Of a stretch of 64,000 nt of DNA, positions 24,238 through 36,896 are shown piece by piece. The notes under the pieces are model-generated. The model did no database searches. It was not told the DNA's origin and saw nothing but the letters and a program-made list of their open reading frames with translations. The DNA comes from Coffea arabica (lineage: Eukaryota; Streptophyta; Magnoliopsida; Gentianales; Rubiaceae): positions 13,042,466 through 13,106,465 of the forward strand of contig NC_092322.1 of the NCBI RefSeq assembly GCF_036785885.1. Reading direction: 5' to 3'. Position 1 is the first letter of the stretch; each line of letters opens with the position of its first letter. Made by a program: the position numbers and the translations under genes.

Positions 24238-25412
24238 TAATATTTTATATGACTTTCTCTATTCTTTGGAATTTATATTCGTTATTGTTCTTTTCAAGGC
24301 CTTCTTGAAAATATAATTTCCTTGCTCATATATTTTTTAGAGTATACTTATATATTCAAGATACATTTGGTAACTCTAGACATATAAAACTTTCATCATT
24401 GTGTGGAAAATCAATGAGCTTACACATTTATATCCTGGAGCATCTCTAACCCGAATTTTGATTGAATAAACTCAATATTCGGCTACCTCAATTAATGTGT
24501 GATATCCATTGAACACCAATACAACAGTTCTTTTATAGCTTTATTTATTAGACACCAACTACCTAATGGCCCAATGGAGCTTGGCCAATGGAAACATTGT
24601 CTTGAGTTTTAATCAAGTAAACTTGGCTGAAGTTTTGCTCTCAGAAACTCCATAATGCTTGGATGAACACTTGTTAATTTGGATTTAGTATAATAGTATC
24701 TATTGGATACCCATTAGGAAAAAAAAATTTTATTTGCCGCTTTATAGCCATTCCATTGGACAATTGTTAGAAAACCAATTTTCCACCCCTAATATCCTTG
24801 TATAAAAATTAAAAAGAATCTATAGGACTTCCTTTATTTCTTCACAAGAAAACTTTGTTCTCTTATCTCCCATAAATAGGATGTACCTTTTAATTTTCAA
24901 AGAGTATTAGTATATTTGCATCAGTTCGGTACTAAACTTCTTGTTGTTTCCCAAAAAACAGTTATTGGAGGGGACTTGTACCTGATGTTTTGGCTTGGGA
25001 GAATGGCAAGAACAGATTTGCCTCTTCTACATGTATCAATCTGAGTGACACGAACAAAATTTATTTTTCTGAGAAAAAATAGCTCGACAGTCCAACTTTT
25101 TCTTTTTCTTCTTCTCATCTTCTTCTTCTGTTTCTGTCCTTTATACAAAGTATCCTCAAGAAAATTCAACAACGAACAATTGTAATACCAAGATATTTTA
25201 ATCTAATTTGGATTAAGACATGACCCAGCATATAAAACTAAAACGGAAAAAGAAAGACGAGGAAGGGACTGACAAGATAAAAAGAATCTTGTACTTGAGA
25301 GTTAACATTTGATATGGGCTGATTTTAATCGGATTTGAAGTCACTTGTTTCTTACAGGTGGAATTGTAAACAAAATCATAAGTGTCACTTGTCGTTTGAA
25401 GATATGTGCAAA
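24238..25412. repeat. distal part of unit C and spacer to unit D
   Basis: Matches 12,437-13,109 plus 14,647-15,217 of unit A, without the Harbinger element. The empty site lies at about 24,900-24,915. Non-coding. Confidence 0.65.
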
Positions 25413-27317
25413 TTAATCTGTATGATTATAATGACAAGTACACATCAAAATGAAGCAGATGAACAACGTCTGCATAATAGCAATCATCAATGATATCGAT
25501 GATGGCTTGAGAGCATGAGCTAGGCTTCGTGCGTATCCATTAAAATTAGGGATCTCAGCAGCTAATATTTCCACAGGGAATGTGCAGAATGGAGTTGAAG
25601 GATCATCTGAGACTATCTTACCATATCCGTTGTAATAACATGATTTGTTGTACACATTTTGAGCTGCCGTCTGAAAGCCCATATTAAAAACATACGAAAG
25701 CTTCTGTGTTTCTGTCAGATTGCTGCATGACGCTCCAGCTTCCATTGCAGTGCAATCTACAGTACTGTCACATGCATCCAAAAAATTTTCTCTTGTTGTA
25801 TTATCAATATCATTTCCAACATCACCGTTGACGATGCACCACCTTTTAGGCATATGTGTAATGCCTACAGCTGGTACTAACTTCACATCACGCCCAAGCC
25901 CCTGTAGATCAAAGTTAAACTTAGGCTGTCCATCAAATTTGTAGATGCCCCAGTGTCGCCTGAAGGATCCAGCACTCTTGTTTATCTTATTTTCATCGGA
26001 CAAATTATGGATGTAGGCATCAATCGGACCAGGACGCCGAGGAGTTCCTTTCTTACTTGCTACAAATTTAGCTAAGCCCTGATGGAATCTCTGTGCATTT
26101 GGGATGTTCCCATCTTTTATTCCATCTGTTGGCCATCCAATTGCATCTACAATGATTGTCATGTTTGGACACCCCACTTTCTCTAATGCAACATCGAACA
26201 TATCATACATAACCTCAAAAACATTAGAGTAGGTCTTGTCCCCATCTTTGAAAACAGAGGTGGAGTTGTTCTCAAAGAACGCAAATTCGGTGTCACCGTT
26301 GAACAGATCATTAACACTTAGGAGTGGGAAAACATCTAGTCCAATTGGAGCATTGTTGCTCTGCAGAATCTGACATGACCTAGTCATGTTTGGCTCTAAA
26401 TTTGCTCTGAAAGCACCCTCTGATGGTTTCTTTACAGGGATGAGGACATCAGTGAAATGACTCATTGTTGCTTTAATTTCACTTTTATTTATTAAATTAA
26501 GAGCTCTTTGCGTCCAATCCAATACCTGAATAGCTTCGGGATATGTTTGATTGGAAAATGTTATCGATAATGGCTGCGTCCCAATGCAAACATACCTATA
26601 AAAAAAATCAAACAAAAGTTGACCAAAAATGAAAATATAATCAATAAGAGAGCTGAAACAACAAAGCAGAAATTAAATTGTTAACGATTAAATTAACCAA
26701 AAATTTATCTAATAATATCTCTTTCAAGGTGTAACGGGAGTTATAAGGTACAACATTCGGATTCATCCAGTAACTAAGTAATGGCTTATAGAGTCTTGCC
26801 TCACCGTCAGCAGGGAGGATTCTCCTATGTGACAGGAGCTCATTCATTCAACTATTGGGATAGCTAAGTGGTGGCTAAGATAGAGTGCTTATCCTAGTCT
26901 GTAGGCAGGTCTAAGATTCAAATTGTAGGCCTGGAAGTTGGGGGTTGGGAGTTTATTGAAAGAGGTAGGTGCTATTAAAAGAAAAACATACATGAAATGG
27001 ACATTGGGATGCCTTACAATAATCTGTACCACCCAGTCAATCACATCAGCCTGATTTTTCAGCTTTTGTGTATATAAATTAGGCATTGTGACTTCCAGTC
27101 CCACATCTGTCTCTGAAAAGGCTTCCAAGACATTGTCACTTGCACTGTAAAGCTTCACGTAATTGATCTTGTTTTGCATCAACAAGTCAACCACCATGGA
27201 TGGTATCATTCTTTGTGTTGCCAACCTTCCCCAATTCATACCCAAATAACCCTCTACATCAATGGTCTCCAATGAAAGAAATGAAATTGCACATATTAAG
27301 AGATTGAAGCCGTTCAT
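25413..27317 (-). CDS. GH17 beta-1,3-glucanase-like protein, copy D, probable pseudoenzyme with X8/CBM43 module
   Basis: Two exons: 26,992-27,317 and 25,413-26,595 (minus strand). The 396-bp intron has donor GTATGT and acceptor TATAG, giving 502 residues. Architecture is as in copy C: signal peptide, GH17 domain beginning YLGMNWGRLATQ, X8 module and a hydrophobic tail. The acid/base position is Gln (IGTQPLS) and the nucleophile position is Ala (IIVDAIGWPTDG). The X8 region differs from C (DACDSTVDCTAMEAGASC against YACDTADCTALDPGGSC) but keeps the cysteines. The C-terminus is slightly extended (CTCHYNHTD), which would be unusual for a GPI signal. It is the only member of the B/D type with an open frame. 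Exon 1 and the flank are closest to B. Confidence 0.87.
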
Positions 27318-28457
27318 CCCACTTTGATCCCACTTTTAACATCAATATATGGAGTTCAATCTGGTTCCCCAAATGAGGAAGAAAATTCGAAAAAGTGATC
27401 ATTGTCATAAATATGAAAAAATGTACCAAAAAAGAGATGGTTTATCACAGGTTTTGTACAGGTAATCAATCAGGAAAACAAGGAATGACAGCCATTGAAA
27501 TTTTATTGACAACTGTTAAAGGAAAAAAATGGTAAATTGAAAATAAGTGGTTCCCTTGTAGATTTGACCAACTAATACTACTTTTTTATTTGGCAAAATG
27601 TTTTCTAAATTAGGGAAAAAAGGTAAATTGAAAATAATGGTTCCCTGGTAGATTTTACCAACTAATACTACTTATTTGGCTAGTGATGTTTTCTAAGTTA
27701 GTAAATTCCCTAGAATTTGGTTTCTATTTAGCATTGAAATAGGATACAGATTATAAACACAACCACTCAAGGTCATCAAGGATCCTCCAGTTTTTTTTTT
27801 TTTTTTTTTTTTGAGTTTGTTAAATTTTGTGTATTACTCAATTAATAGTTATTGAATTTTAAGGAAATAAAAAAGAACTAAAATATGATGTTTATGTAGG
27901 AGAAATAATGATATAATAAAAAGTGGGACAGAAAGTAGCACAGAGTGTGGGACAGAAGATCTGTTGCGCTCCTTCCCCCTTCTCTCTCCTCCCCCCACTG
28001 ATCCTCTAGTTTTGAACAAATATAAGATAGATTTGGATTGGTTGTATCATTCTCTAACCTTAAGAGATACAAAACAAAATCTTCCGAAGTTATAGGCTTA
28101 TATAGCTCTAGGACAGATATATCAAAAGCTTGATCTTTTTTAGACAACTAATTAAATGATTTTAAGAAACATTTAAATATGAATTAATTTTTATATATTG
28201 ATAATGTATACTTTATTATAGTTGGATGTATGATAAGTAATCCGAATTCGAGTTTAAAATTTAGTTATGTTTTAAAGATGAATAAAAAATAAGAAATCAA
28301 CTGACGAAATGATTTAATTCTTACAAATAATATCTGATTTTTAAGTGTTAGATAAATTTTGTAAAATCGACGTATATGTACACACCTTTTTCGAAGTTAT
28401 TACAAAATTTATCCATATAAATAGGATAAGAGCCAATAAGATTCAGGCCCAAAACAT
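27318..28457. repeat. upstream flank of GH17 copy D
   Basis: Homologous to the other unit flanks, with a poly-T run near 27,790-27,812 and an extra segment at about 27,813-27,990 not seen in the other copies. Presumed promoter region. The 27,878-28,147 frame is not a supported gene. Confidence 0.6.
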
Positions 28458-29552
28458 GTGTTGAAAAATACCCGCTAACCTGAAAATTTGTCACATCCTA
28501 TTCTATCTGATCCGAAAATTAGGATACTCGATCTGTATTATTTGATCGGATTAAAAGAGAATTGGGTACCCGTTTAGATATAGGACGGGTTAGAGTCACA
28601 TAATTAAAAATCGCAAATACCCGACCTGTCCCGCATATTTATTTTTTTATTTTTATACACATACTATAAAATAATATATTTAGAACTCAATAAGCAATTT
28701 CATTGAACAAATACATTACAAATATGAGAGACTATAGTTTGTTTACTAAATTCATTTGAAGAGATCATGATCTTTTTTTTTAGAAAAGAATTTAATTAAT
28801 ATGGAATATATATTTAAAAAAGGTGCTACTTATTTCAAATTTTTATTGATTTTGAATTCTTTTTATTTTTTTCCTTTTTCTTGTATTCTCTTCGCATGCT
28901 TGTTTCTTGGTAGGAGACTTTTTTGAGAAAAATCTTTTTTAAATCTTAGATGAACATGTAAAATAAAAAACTAAATTAGTATAAATTATTTTTTAAAAAA
29001 ATTAAATGATAAGCGGGGTGAAATCGGTATCCGTTGATCCGACCCTATTTCGAAGGGTACCCGATAATTGAGTACCCGCTGATATACAGAGTAAATAAGG
29101 GTCAAAAATAGCTGACATGTAAAGTGCGGATCAGGTCAACCAAATAGTGCATAGGGTAGGTACCCGATCCATGCTCACTCCTAAATTTTATCAAGTGGAA
29201 ACTTGAACTCAAGCTCTCAATATAAGGTTTGATCTCGAGCCGAGTCGAGAAAAAATTTAAAAAAAATTATTTTATATTTTTAAAAAATAAATAAAATAAT
29301 AATTTTTTAAAAAATAATAAAATATTAGAGATATATATAATTTTAATATATACATATGTATGTATGTATGTATGTATAATCGAGTCCATTTAGGATTTAA
29401 TGAGCTAAATATTTTTGAACTCGAATTCGAAATTGATTGCGACTTGATTAGTTTGAATTTGACAAGAACTCGATATTGACCGAACTCACGCCGAGCTTTG
29501 AGTCAAACTACTCACAAGTGGCTAGCGAGTGATTTGACTCATGTGCAGCCCC
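28458..29552. mobile_element. truncated nested hAT relic in unit D
   Basis: The inner hAT survives from just inside its left end (AAAAATACCCGC) to CTCACTCCTA at 29,183. The outer hAT survives only as its right half, ending GCAGCCCCA at 29,552 and followed by TATGCTGC. The truncated left junction is shared with unit B. A run of TATG repeats lies near 29,350-29,375. Confidence 0.65.
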
Positions 29553-29870
29553 ATATGCTGCCACCCGTGTGACTTTTTTTTTTTTTTTTTTTTTGGTTTC
29601 TGCTTCTTTCCTTGGTTCCATGGTTCCATGTGAGTCACTTGTGGCATTAGGTGTAGGGCGTCTAGGGTTTAGACATTATCTCTCTAAAAAATTATCCACC
29701 ATTTTTTGTCTTCTTCCTTGGTTTCACTTTTTTCTTCTCCTTCATCTTGAACCCTCTACTCTTTTCTCATTCTTTCCTATCTATTTTCTTCCCTCTTATC
29801 TTTCTTTTCTTCTTTTTTCTTCCTTCTTTCTCCCTATTACCAAGGGATCTTTCTTCTCTAACAATGTTTT

Positions 29871-30336
29871 GGATAAATTAATTATAACCCTCAGTGATTT
29901 TACATAATGCCAAATGACCTCTCTAAAGGTTTAAAATAGTCATATAACCCTCTTATGATTTTATGTAAAGTGAAAAATAGACGGAATGCATAATTAGTTA
30001 TGGCGTTTATCCCAAACGCACTCTAAAAGTGCTTGTAATAAAATTTTAATCTCCATGAAACTCTTTTTGATTTGTATAAGAATTTACTTTACCCTTTGTG
30101 ATTTCTGCATTTATCCATGTAATCCAATCATACTTTTATACAAGGTAGTTAAGTCATTGATTGATTCAGCATTTAAGTAAAATCACTATCGGTATTTCAA
30201 TTAACGACATTATGTAAGTTATTTTTGCTCAAGTTTCTATATTATATAAAATCATATGGGGTGAAGTGGACATTTTGAAATGTTAAAGGGATCATGTGGC
30301 AGATAAAACTACATGGGGGTTATATATAATTTACCC
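29871..30336. mobile_element. Mutator-like MITE in unit D
   Basis: Third collinear copy of the MITE at 11,968 and 23,769, with the same left start GGATAAATTAATTATAACC and right end AATTTACCC. Confidence 0.7.
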
Positions 30337-30654
30337 TAATATTTTATATGACTTTCTCTATTCTTTGGAATTTATATTCGTTATTGTTCTTTTCAAAGCC
30401 TTCTTGAAAATATAATTTCCTTGCTCATATATTTTTGAGAGTATACTTATATATTCAAGATACATTTGGTAAATCTGGACATATAAAGCTTTCATCATTG
30501 TGTGGAAAATCAATAAGCTTACATATTTATATCCATCTCTAACCCGAATTTTGATTGAATAAACTCAATATTCGGCTACCTCAATTAAGGTGTGATACCC
30601 ATTGAACACCGATACAACATTTCTTTTATAGCTCTATTCATTAGACACCAACTA

Positions 30655-30722
30655 TAGGTGTATTTTAAAAAATCTTAATTATTTTTTGGTCAAATCTTTA
30701 CAAGGAGTTACAATAGAATTTA
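30655..30722 (+). mobile_element. left fragment of a copia-type LTR interrupted by the Mutator-like element
   Basis: Unit D homology stops at CACCAACTA (about 30,654). A new sequence starting near TGTATTTTAAAAAATC runs to the 9-bp duplication TAGAATTTA (30,714-30,722). It resumes at 47,521, leading into copia gag. It is therefore probably the start of that LTR; the exact LTR start is an inference. Confidence 0.5.
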
Positions 30723-31198
30723 GGGTAAAAAACAAAAAATTCCCATGTGCTAAACCTAATATACAAATAAGCCCCCTATGATTTCAAAATATACGACGCG
30801 ACACCTCATGTTTTGAACTAAATTGTAACTCTAACGAAAATTGGTAAAATTAATGGGACTGATGTACTGGAAGTTAAAAGCAAATTCTTTATGCTTAATT
30901 TTTAGTAAATATTCCTATTGTATCCCTTAACCCCCAATAAAACTCCCAGCGATGCTTGTGTAGAGAAATCGATTTTCTCCTTGATTGAGAGAAATTGAAC
31001 TAGCCTTTGGGGGAAATCAAATTACCACCCAATCGAAGAGAAAGGTAAAGCTTTTTCAAAGATGAAGTCAATCACCGAGCAGCTACTACACAACCTTGGA
31101 TAAGGTAAAAAGTTTTGATTTTGGGTTTTGGCTAACAAATTGTTGTTATTAGGGTTTAAAGTAAGAATGTTGGTAACTAAATTGGGATTTATCTACTA

Positions 31199-31609
31199 AT
31201 GAAGGGAAACGACTGGCTAAAAAATGTGCTCATGTCTTCATCTAGCTCTCGAGGGTGTAGTGGAGTTGGGGATCTACGATACCAATATAAGATTTGTGAC
31301 TGTCGAAGAAAGACGAAAGTGAAGATTATTGAGTCCGAAAAGCCATTCAAAGGGATGCTGTACTTTGTATGTGAAAAGGATGATTGTAGATTTTGGTCAT
31401 GATGTAATCCCATCTATAGAGATAAAGCCAGCAGAGAAAACTTTTTTGGGAGGCCAACGGTTGAAGAACATTTCCCGTGCTTGAACTCCTATTGTAAAGT
31501 GAAGAACTTGAATGATAAAGTGAAGAACTTGAAAGCACTAGTTAGCTATTGTTTAATGGTATCTATTTTTTCACTTTTGCTTCTGTTGATGATAATGTCT
31601 ATAAAATAA
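31199..31609 (+). pseudogene. GRF-type zinc-finger protein carried by the MULE (one nonsense codon)
   Basis: The frame starts MKGNDWLKNVLMSSSSS and shows CDC..., then a spacing typical of GRF zinc fingers, ending YFVCEKDDCRFW. A TGA at 31,400-31,402 interrupts it, but the same frame continues to TAA at 31,607-31,609, with a short polar helix and a hydrophobic C-terminal segment (VSIFSLLLLLMIMS). This layout, an N-terminal GRF finger and a C-terminal membrane anchor, is common in small plant proteins, and such genes often occur inside plant transposons. It is about 136 codons including the stop. GRF fingers bind single-stranded nucleic acid in other proteins; no function is claimed here. Placed divergently to the transposase. 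Confidence 0.6.
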
Positions 31610-32101
31610 GATAATGATTTTGTTATGAATGAAAATGAAGAAATTTGGTAGTTTGTTTTGTTCATGAAAATGTGCACTTTATTTTTCTGATTTTTTGAAA
31701 AATGTTCTACCAAAAACAATGAAACAAATAACTATTATATACACTTCCAACCCTTAATCATATTTGTGCATTAAAAACAGTTTTGAGCAATAAGTATACA
31801 TAATAACATCTTCTGCGATTGAGAAATACACTTGTAGCCCTTAATCAGAATTCTCCATTAAAACAGTCAATAAGTACATTAAAGTTTCCAACAGTTGACA
31901 ACAATTTCAAATAAAGTAGACAAAAACATCCCACCAAAGAAAAGCTGCCTAAAAAACTGTCACTAATTCCTTAAAAAACTACACAAAAGGCAATCAACAA
32001 ACATAAAGTTCATCCTAAAATCAACTCTAAAGTTGCTATATTAACTGAACTACTTCTGTCCACATCTTCTTGCTTTCTTGGACCTTAGGTTGGATAGAAC
32101 A
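31610..32101. other. MULE internal non-coding region
   Basis: AT-rich spacer between the GRF-finger gene and the 3' end of the transposase. No supported gene. Confidence 0.4.
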
Positions 32102-35100
32102 TCAGCAACAGACAACAGTAGGACAAAGGGGTCCTTTTGCTGCTGAAGTTGTGCCACTCATAGGCTGCAATTAAAAACGAAACTATGAATGTCCGAATGA
32201 ATAATACTTCATTAATTCACATTTGTAGTATATCTAATCCAACCTGAGAACATGATTGTCTAGCAGGCATATTTTTTGCCACACTCGCAATTGTTGGCTG
32301 CATATACCGCTTCCCAGGCCTGCAGCTTGTTTTTTGAACATGTGCAGCGTATTCTTGATTTGGGACTACTGGTTGCGAGGGCACCATTAGTGAAGGAGCT
32401 GATGAATGAACTGCTGAACTTAATTCAGCTACATTAGTGTCGGGTGCCTATGAAAAATACGTTCATATTCATGTTGAATTAATATGATTTGGGACAGCAA
32501 ATAAGATGAAAAATCTGGTTTATGTTACCATGTGGAATTTAGAGTTGGGATGAATGGCATTCTTGCAGGTCCTTGAATTATGTCTTGGCTAAAACATCTC
32601 TTGCAATGTACCACAAGACCCTTCCTGGTTGAGACTTGACCCTTTTTAGGCTCGTCGGCTGCCCTTTGTCGGATCTTTTTGGGTTTGCCAATCAATCTTC
32701 GAACTGCAGGAGGATTGGGGGTTGTTCTTCACATCTCACCCAATATTTATCACTTGGGACAGGTGTGATAGTATGCTCATATATTCTCAAGTAATTTTTT
32801 CTACTGTAGTAGACATGCACATAATCAAACAAAGGCAATCTAGGTGCTTCTATTGCAGTACATGCATGGGTACAAGATAACCTGTAAGCTGGAAATAACC
32901 ACATATGCAAGTCTTTTCATTCAAATCCATCACAACAGATTTTCTAGACCCACAGCCAATTTCATATTTGTTCTTGCCATCCCATGTGGGAATACACAGC
33001 CTACTAAGTTTCAGATTCTTGTCAATCTTCCTTGCAATGTTAGGATAGATTTTTTCTTGAAATTTTTGCATACCAGACCTCTTCACTTGAATCCTTTGCA
33101 TGAGTCTTCCTCGGATCCACTCAAGCATCCCTATGATAGGTAGCTCTCTGGCTTCTAAAATATAATTATTGAATGACTCACAAAGGTTATTGACAAGAAT
33201 ATCACATTTGCTACTTTGTCTAAAATGTGACCTATTTCATAAAACTTGTGGCATTTTTTGCAGCCATTCAGCTGCATCCTTTGAAGCTTTTTCAAGGGAA
33301 TTCATTGCTAATTTCCAGTCTATTTCATTCCTAGCACTTGCAGCTGCCCCAAACAAGGCTTTCAACTCTTTTTCTTTGAACTTTTGCTTGAAATTTTGGT
33401 ACATATGCCTCAAGCAAAACCTGTGTTCAGAATTTGGAAATAACTCATTCACTGCATGGACCAGTCCTTTTTATCGATCTGAGATGAATGTCCAGGGTAT
33501 GTTTTCCACACCAAGTCCCAGATCAGCCATTAATAGTTCCAGGAACCACTCTCATGAGTCATACCTCTCTACCTCTATCACTGCTACTACTATTGGAATC
33601 ATGTTGTCATTGTCATCTCTACCAATTGCTGACAATAATTGACCACCAAATGCATATTTCAAAAAACACCCATCAAGACCAATTATTGGTATAGCCATCG
33701 AGGAACCCCTGTTTGCAAGCATGAAGGCAGTAATACAGTCTTTCAAATGTTCCTTGTAAACCCTCTTCTGTTGTATCAAGCTTAATCTTGACAGTGTTAC
33801 CAGGATTTGTCTGTCGGATTATAGCTGTATAACTTCAAAGGTGGTGATATTGCTCCATATCTATGCTAAGCATCTCATCTTTTCCCTTTCTCTTTGTTCT
33901 GTGTATTTTGGCAACGAACACGTTAATCATTAAATCTCTTCCAATATCATTCTGAAATTCATTCACGGCACACTTCGGGTTACCTCTTATCTTGTCTTGG
34001 TACTTCGCACTCAAATACTTGGTTGTTGTATGCTTGTTGTTGTAATATCTAACACAAACATGCTGACATTTCAATGATTTAATTTGAAAAGTAGTTTTAC
34101 CTTGGATTGGTGTTGCACGAATCCTCCAAGAACAGCCCTTTGCACACTTGGCAATAATCTTTTTTGAGTAATTTTTTACCCATTCAACCTCATATCTCTT
34201 TCTTACCAACCATTCGAACAACACATATCTAAAAACTATGAAATTGAAAAACTTCTGCCCATCCTTCAATTCAAAATGTGACTTTAGAAACCCCATTTCA
34301 GGGTTAAAGTCAAGGCATTCTTTATGGCCTTCATAATCATATCCGCAATTGTCCTGCAACTCTTCATCAGAAACTACTGGTTCTTGCCAATCCTCTTCTG
34401 GTGTATGTGGTGCTCCTTCTTCTGTTGATTTTTCTTCAGCATTTTTACTGTTCACTGCTTCAGCTTGTAATGGGATCTGAGATGGGTGTTGATCAGTAGC
34501 TTGAGATAGAGTCTCAAATGAAATCTGAAATGAGATATGAGGTGAAATTTCTCCAATATTGTCTAGCCCTACAGACTGTTTCTTACTTTTGCTAGACTTT
34601 TTTGCCTTATTAGTTTCACTTTTGGCAGGGCTTTTGATAGCTACCTTTGCAGGAAAAGAGAACACATAATAAGGCTTAAAATAGGTGGAATGTAATATGG
34701 ACCCGCCTTCTGGTTTGTTGCATTTATCCACATCTTTTTTAGTTGCAAAAATGTCCTCATCCTCTTTTGTTTCCAACCCCTTTTTCAGCCATTCAGGCTC
34801 ATCATCATCAGTATAATTTGTCTTCTTTGGTTGCAATTACTAACCCCATCTTCTTTTTTTTTTCTAAAGTCTCTATGTTATGTACCTCATCATCCCCGCT
34901 GTCTATTTTGCTGTTATGTACCCCATCTGCACATTTATTTGATATTGATGCATCTATTGTCGAATTTGGCTCCAACACATTGTGCCTACCATATTCTAGT
35001 GGTTTTTCAAAAGAATTATCCCCATTGCAAGCATATATTATCCTTGTTGTCAAACCCCAATATGCTTTATTCATCAATTTAACATCATTATTGTCCCTAA

Positions 35101-35340
35101 TTGGATGCAGGTCACCATCTAAGTCTACTTGTGGAGCACAAATCAGAAAGTCACTCTAGTTGCATTCTCATCCACTTTTTTAAACACCCTGCAAAGGCTA
35201 ACTATGGGGATCTAGTTTTCAAGTCTATTTTTAAAGATAGCCATACGGGTTCCTATGTAGTGAAGGACAGGATATTCTCCAAATTTTTCATCAAAATACA
35301 TATGTATGTTTACTTCTTCCTCTAACTTGTCTGTTTTTGT
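32102..35340 (-). pseudogene. mudrA-type MULE transposase (decayed)
   Basis: Reading leftwards from about 35,340: an N-terminal region (YFDEKFGEYPVLHYIG); the acidic, lysine-rich segment and MuDR DNA-binding region (about 34,836-33,835, with KRYEVEWVKN, KCAKGCSWRIRA and LKCQHVCVRYYNN); the MULE transposase core (33,779-33,552, GLDGCFLKYAFGGQLLSAIG); the following FPNSEHRFCLRHMYQNFK motif (about 33,440); and a SWIM zinc finger (TCICGYFQLTG, then CTHACTAI in another frame) with the C-terminal DYVHVYYSRKNYLRIYEH. The tail to 32,102 appears to be split by short introns. Several frameshifts and stops (for example around 34,840 at a T run, 33,800, 33,460, 33,130 and 32,880) make it non-functional. 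It would have catalysed excision and insertion of the element. Confidence 0.85.
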
Positions 35341-35493
35341 TGAATATTTCAAGGAATATAATAAATATGCTTTAGTCTCTCGACTACTATGTCTCCATCA
35401 TTGATATACATGAAACTAAATAAACAGAAAAGCACAAGCACAGCCAATTTTAATAGCATTCTGGACCACTAAACCAGATAAGACAGTGACAAG

Positions 35494-36800
35494 TAGAAGT
35501 GGCAAAATGGATATATGGTTGATAAATGGTTTTAGTTAAATGGATAGTGGATCAAATTGATCCAATCCAATTAAAACCATTTAATAAATGGATCTAAATG
35601 GATGTCATTTAAGTGGATAGTGTAAACCATGATCCATCCATTTATCCATTTACTCTCCCAAATCCTAAATTTAAGATCCAAATATTTTTTTCCAAAAAAT
35701 ACAGATCCCCAAAATTCTATCCTTAAATCACCTAAAACCTTTTGATAATAACAAATGCTTGTACTACTACTCTATTTCAATTCTTCATAAAATTAGTTTA
35801 GTTCCAAGAAAATTTAACTGCTGTGGTCAATTTAACCTTTCGTCATTACTTTAAATATCATTTTGTAAAGTAATGAACAATTAAGAACTTGACTATATTT
35901 TTATAACTTTTGAATGAATTAAATACGGTTTTATAGTGAAAAGAAGTTTACGTTTCCAATTTTTTGCACTCCTGTTCAAGAGTGATGTCTTGAATAAAAG
36001 TGGAGTTCTAATAAGAAATCTTATGTTATTTAACAAGTAAAATATTTTCATTACATGTGCACGTAATACCTAAAAATGTATAAAACTCCTTATTATACCA
36101 TTGATATACAAGCTACCTTATATTACTTAGTAAATTAGGTGTCTTTTTTTTTGGATAGTTGGGTTGGGTGATAAGGGGAGAGGAATTGGAAGTATGAGGA
36201 TTTGGAAAAAAAAAAGGTGTCATTTACATATCTTAACCAATGTTGTGGGGACACTCGTTAGAAAATTTTTTTTTATAAATAAAAGAATTAAAAAAATAAA
36301 AATTATTTTGACACTGCATGATGCATTCTCGCTTTTTCTTTACTTAAGAATACAAATGTTTGCAATCATTACTACATGAGAGTTTAATTAAAAAAAACAA
36401 GAGTAGAGACTAAATTATAATTTTGAAAAGGATGGAAAAAGTCTAGGAACTAGAAGCAAATAAAATGCAATTAATGTTATTGACAACTTGGCATGTGAGA
36501 AAGTTATGAAGGAAAGAATAGGTGGTCCCACAAAATTAATTTGACATATGAGGAAGTTATGAAGAAAAGAATAGATAGTCCCACAAGATTTTATCTCACA
36601 TTTTTATAAATGTGTTTTCTATTTTTTAAGTTAAATGGATGTATATGGATAAGATGGATAATCCATTTAAATCCACCAACATAATTGGATTTAAATGGTT
36701 ATCCATTTAAAACCATTGAATTTATATGGATAATCCAAATCCATTTAAGGTTGGTTTATATGGATGGATTGGTGGATATGAATCCATTTTGCCACTTCTA
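35494..36800. mobile_element. non-autonomous hAT element (1,307 bp)
   Basis: Perfect 8-bp target duplication GTGACAAG (35,486-35,493 and 36,801-36,808). Perfect inverted ends TAGAAGTGGCAAAATGGAT and its complement. Subterminal zones carry many ATGGAT/ATCCAT motifs in inverted order. No transposase. Nested in the MULE. Confidence 0.92.
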
Positions 36801-36896
36801 GTGACAAGTATAGAAATTGATAGTTTTACTCACAATTCTTTGTTAAATATCTAATTGTAACAAGTAATTGAGTCGTACTCAAACACACAAACAAAT

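Noticed and set aside
34743-35325. Plus-strand frames across the transposase N-terminus
   Set aside because: Antisense shadows of the minus-strand mudrA pseudogene.
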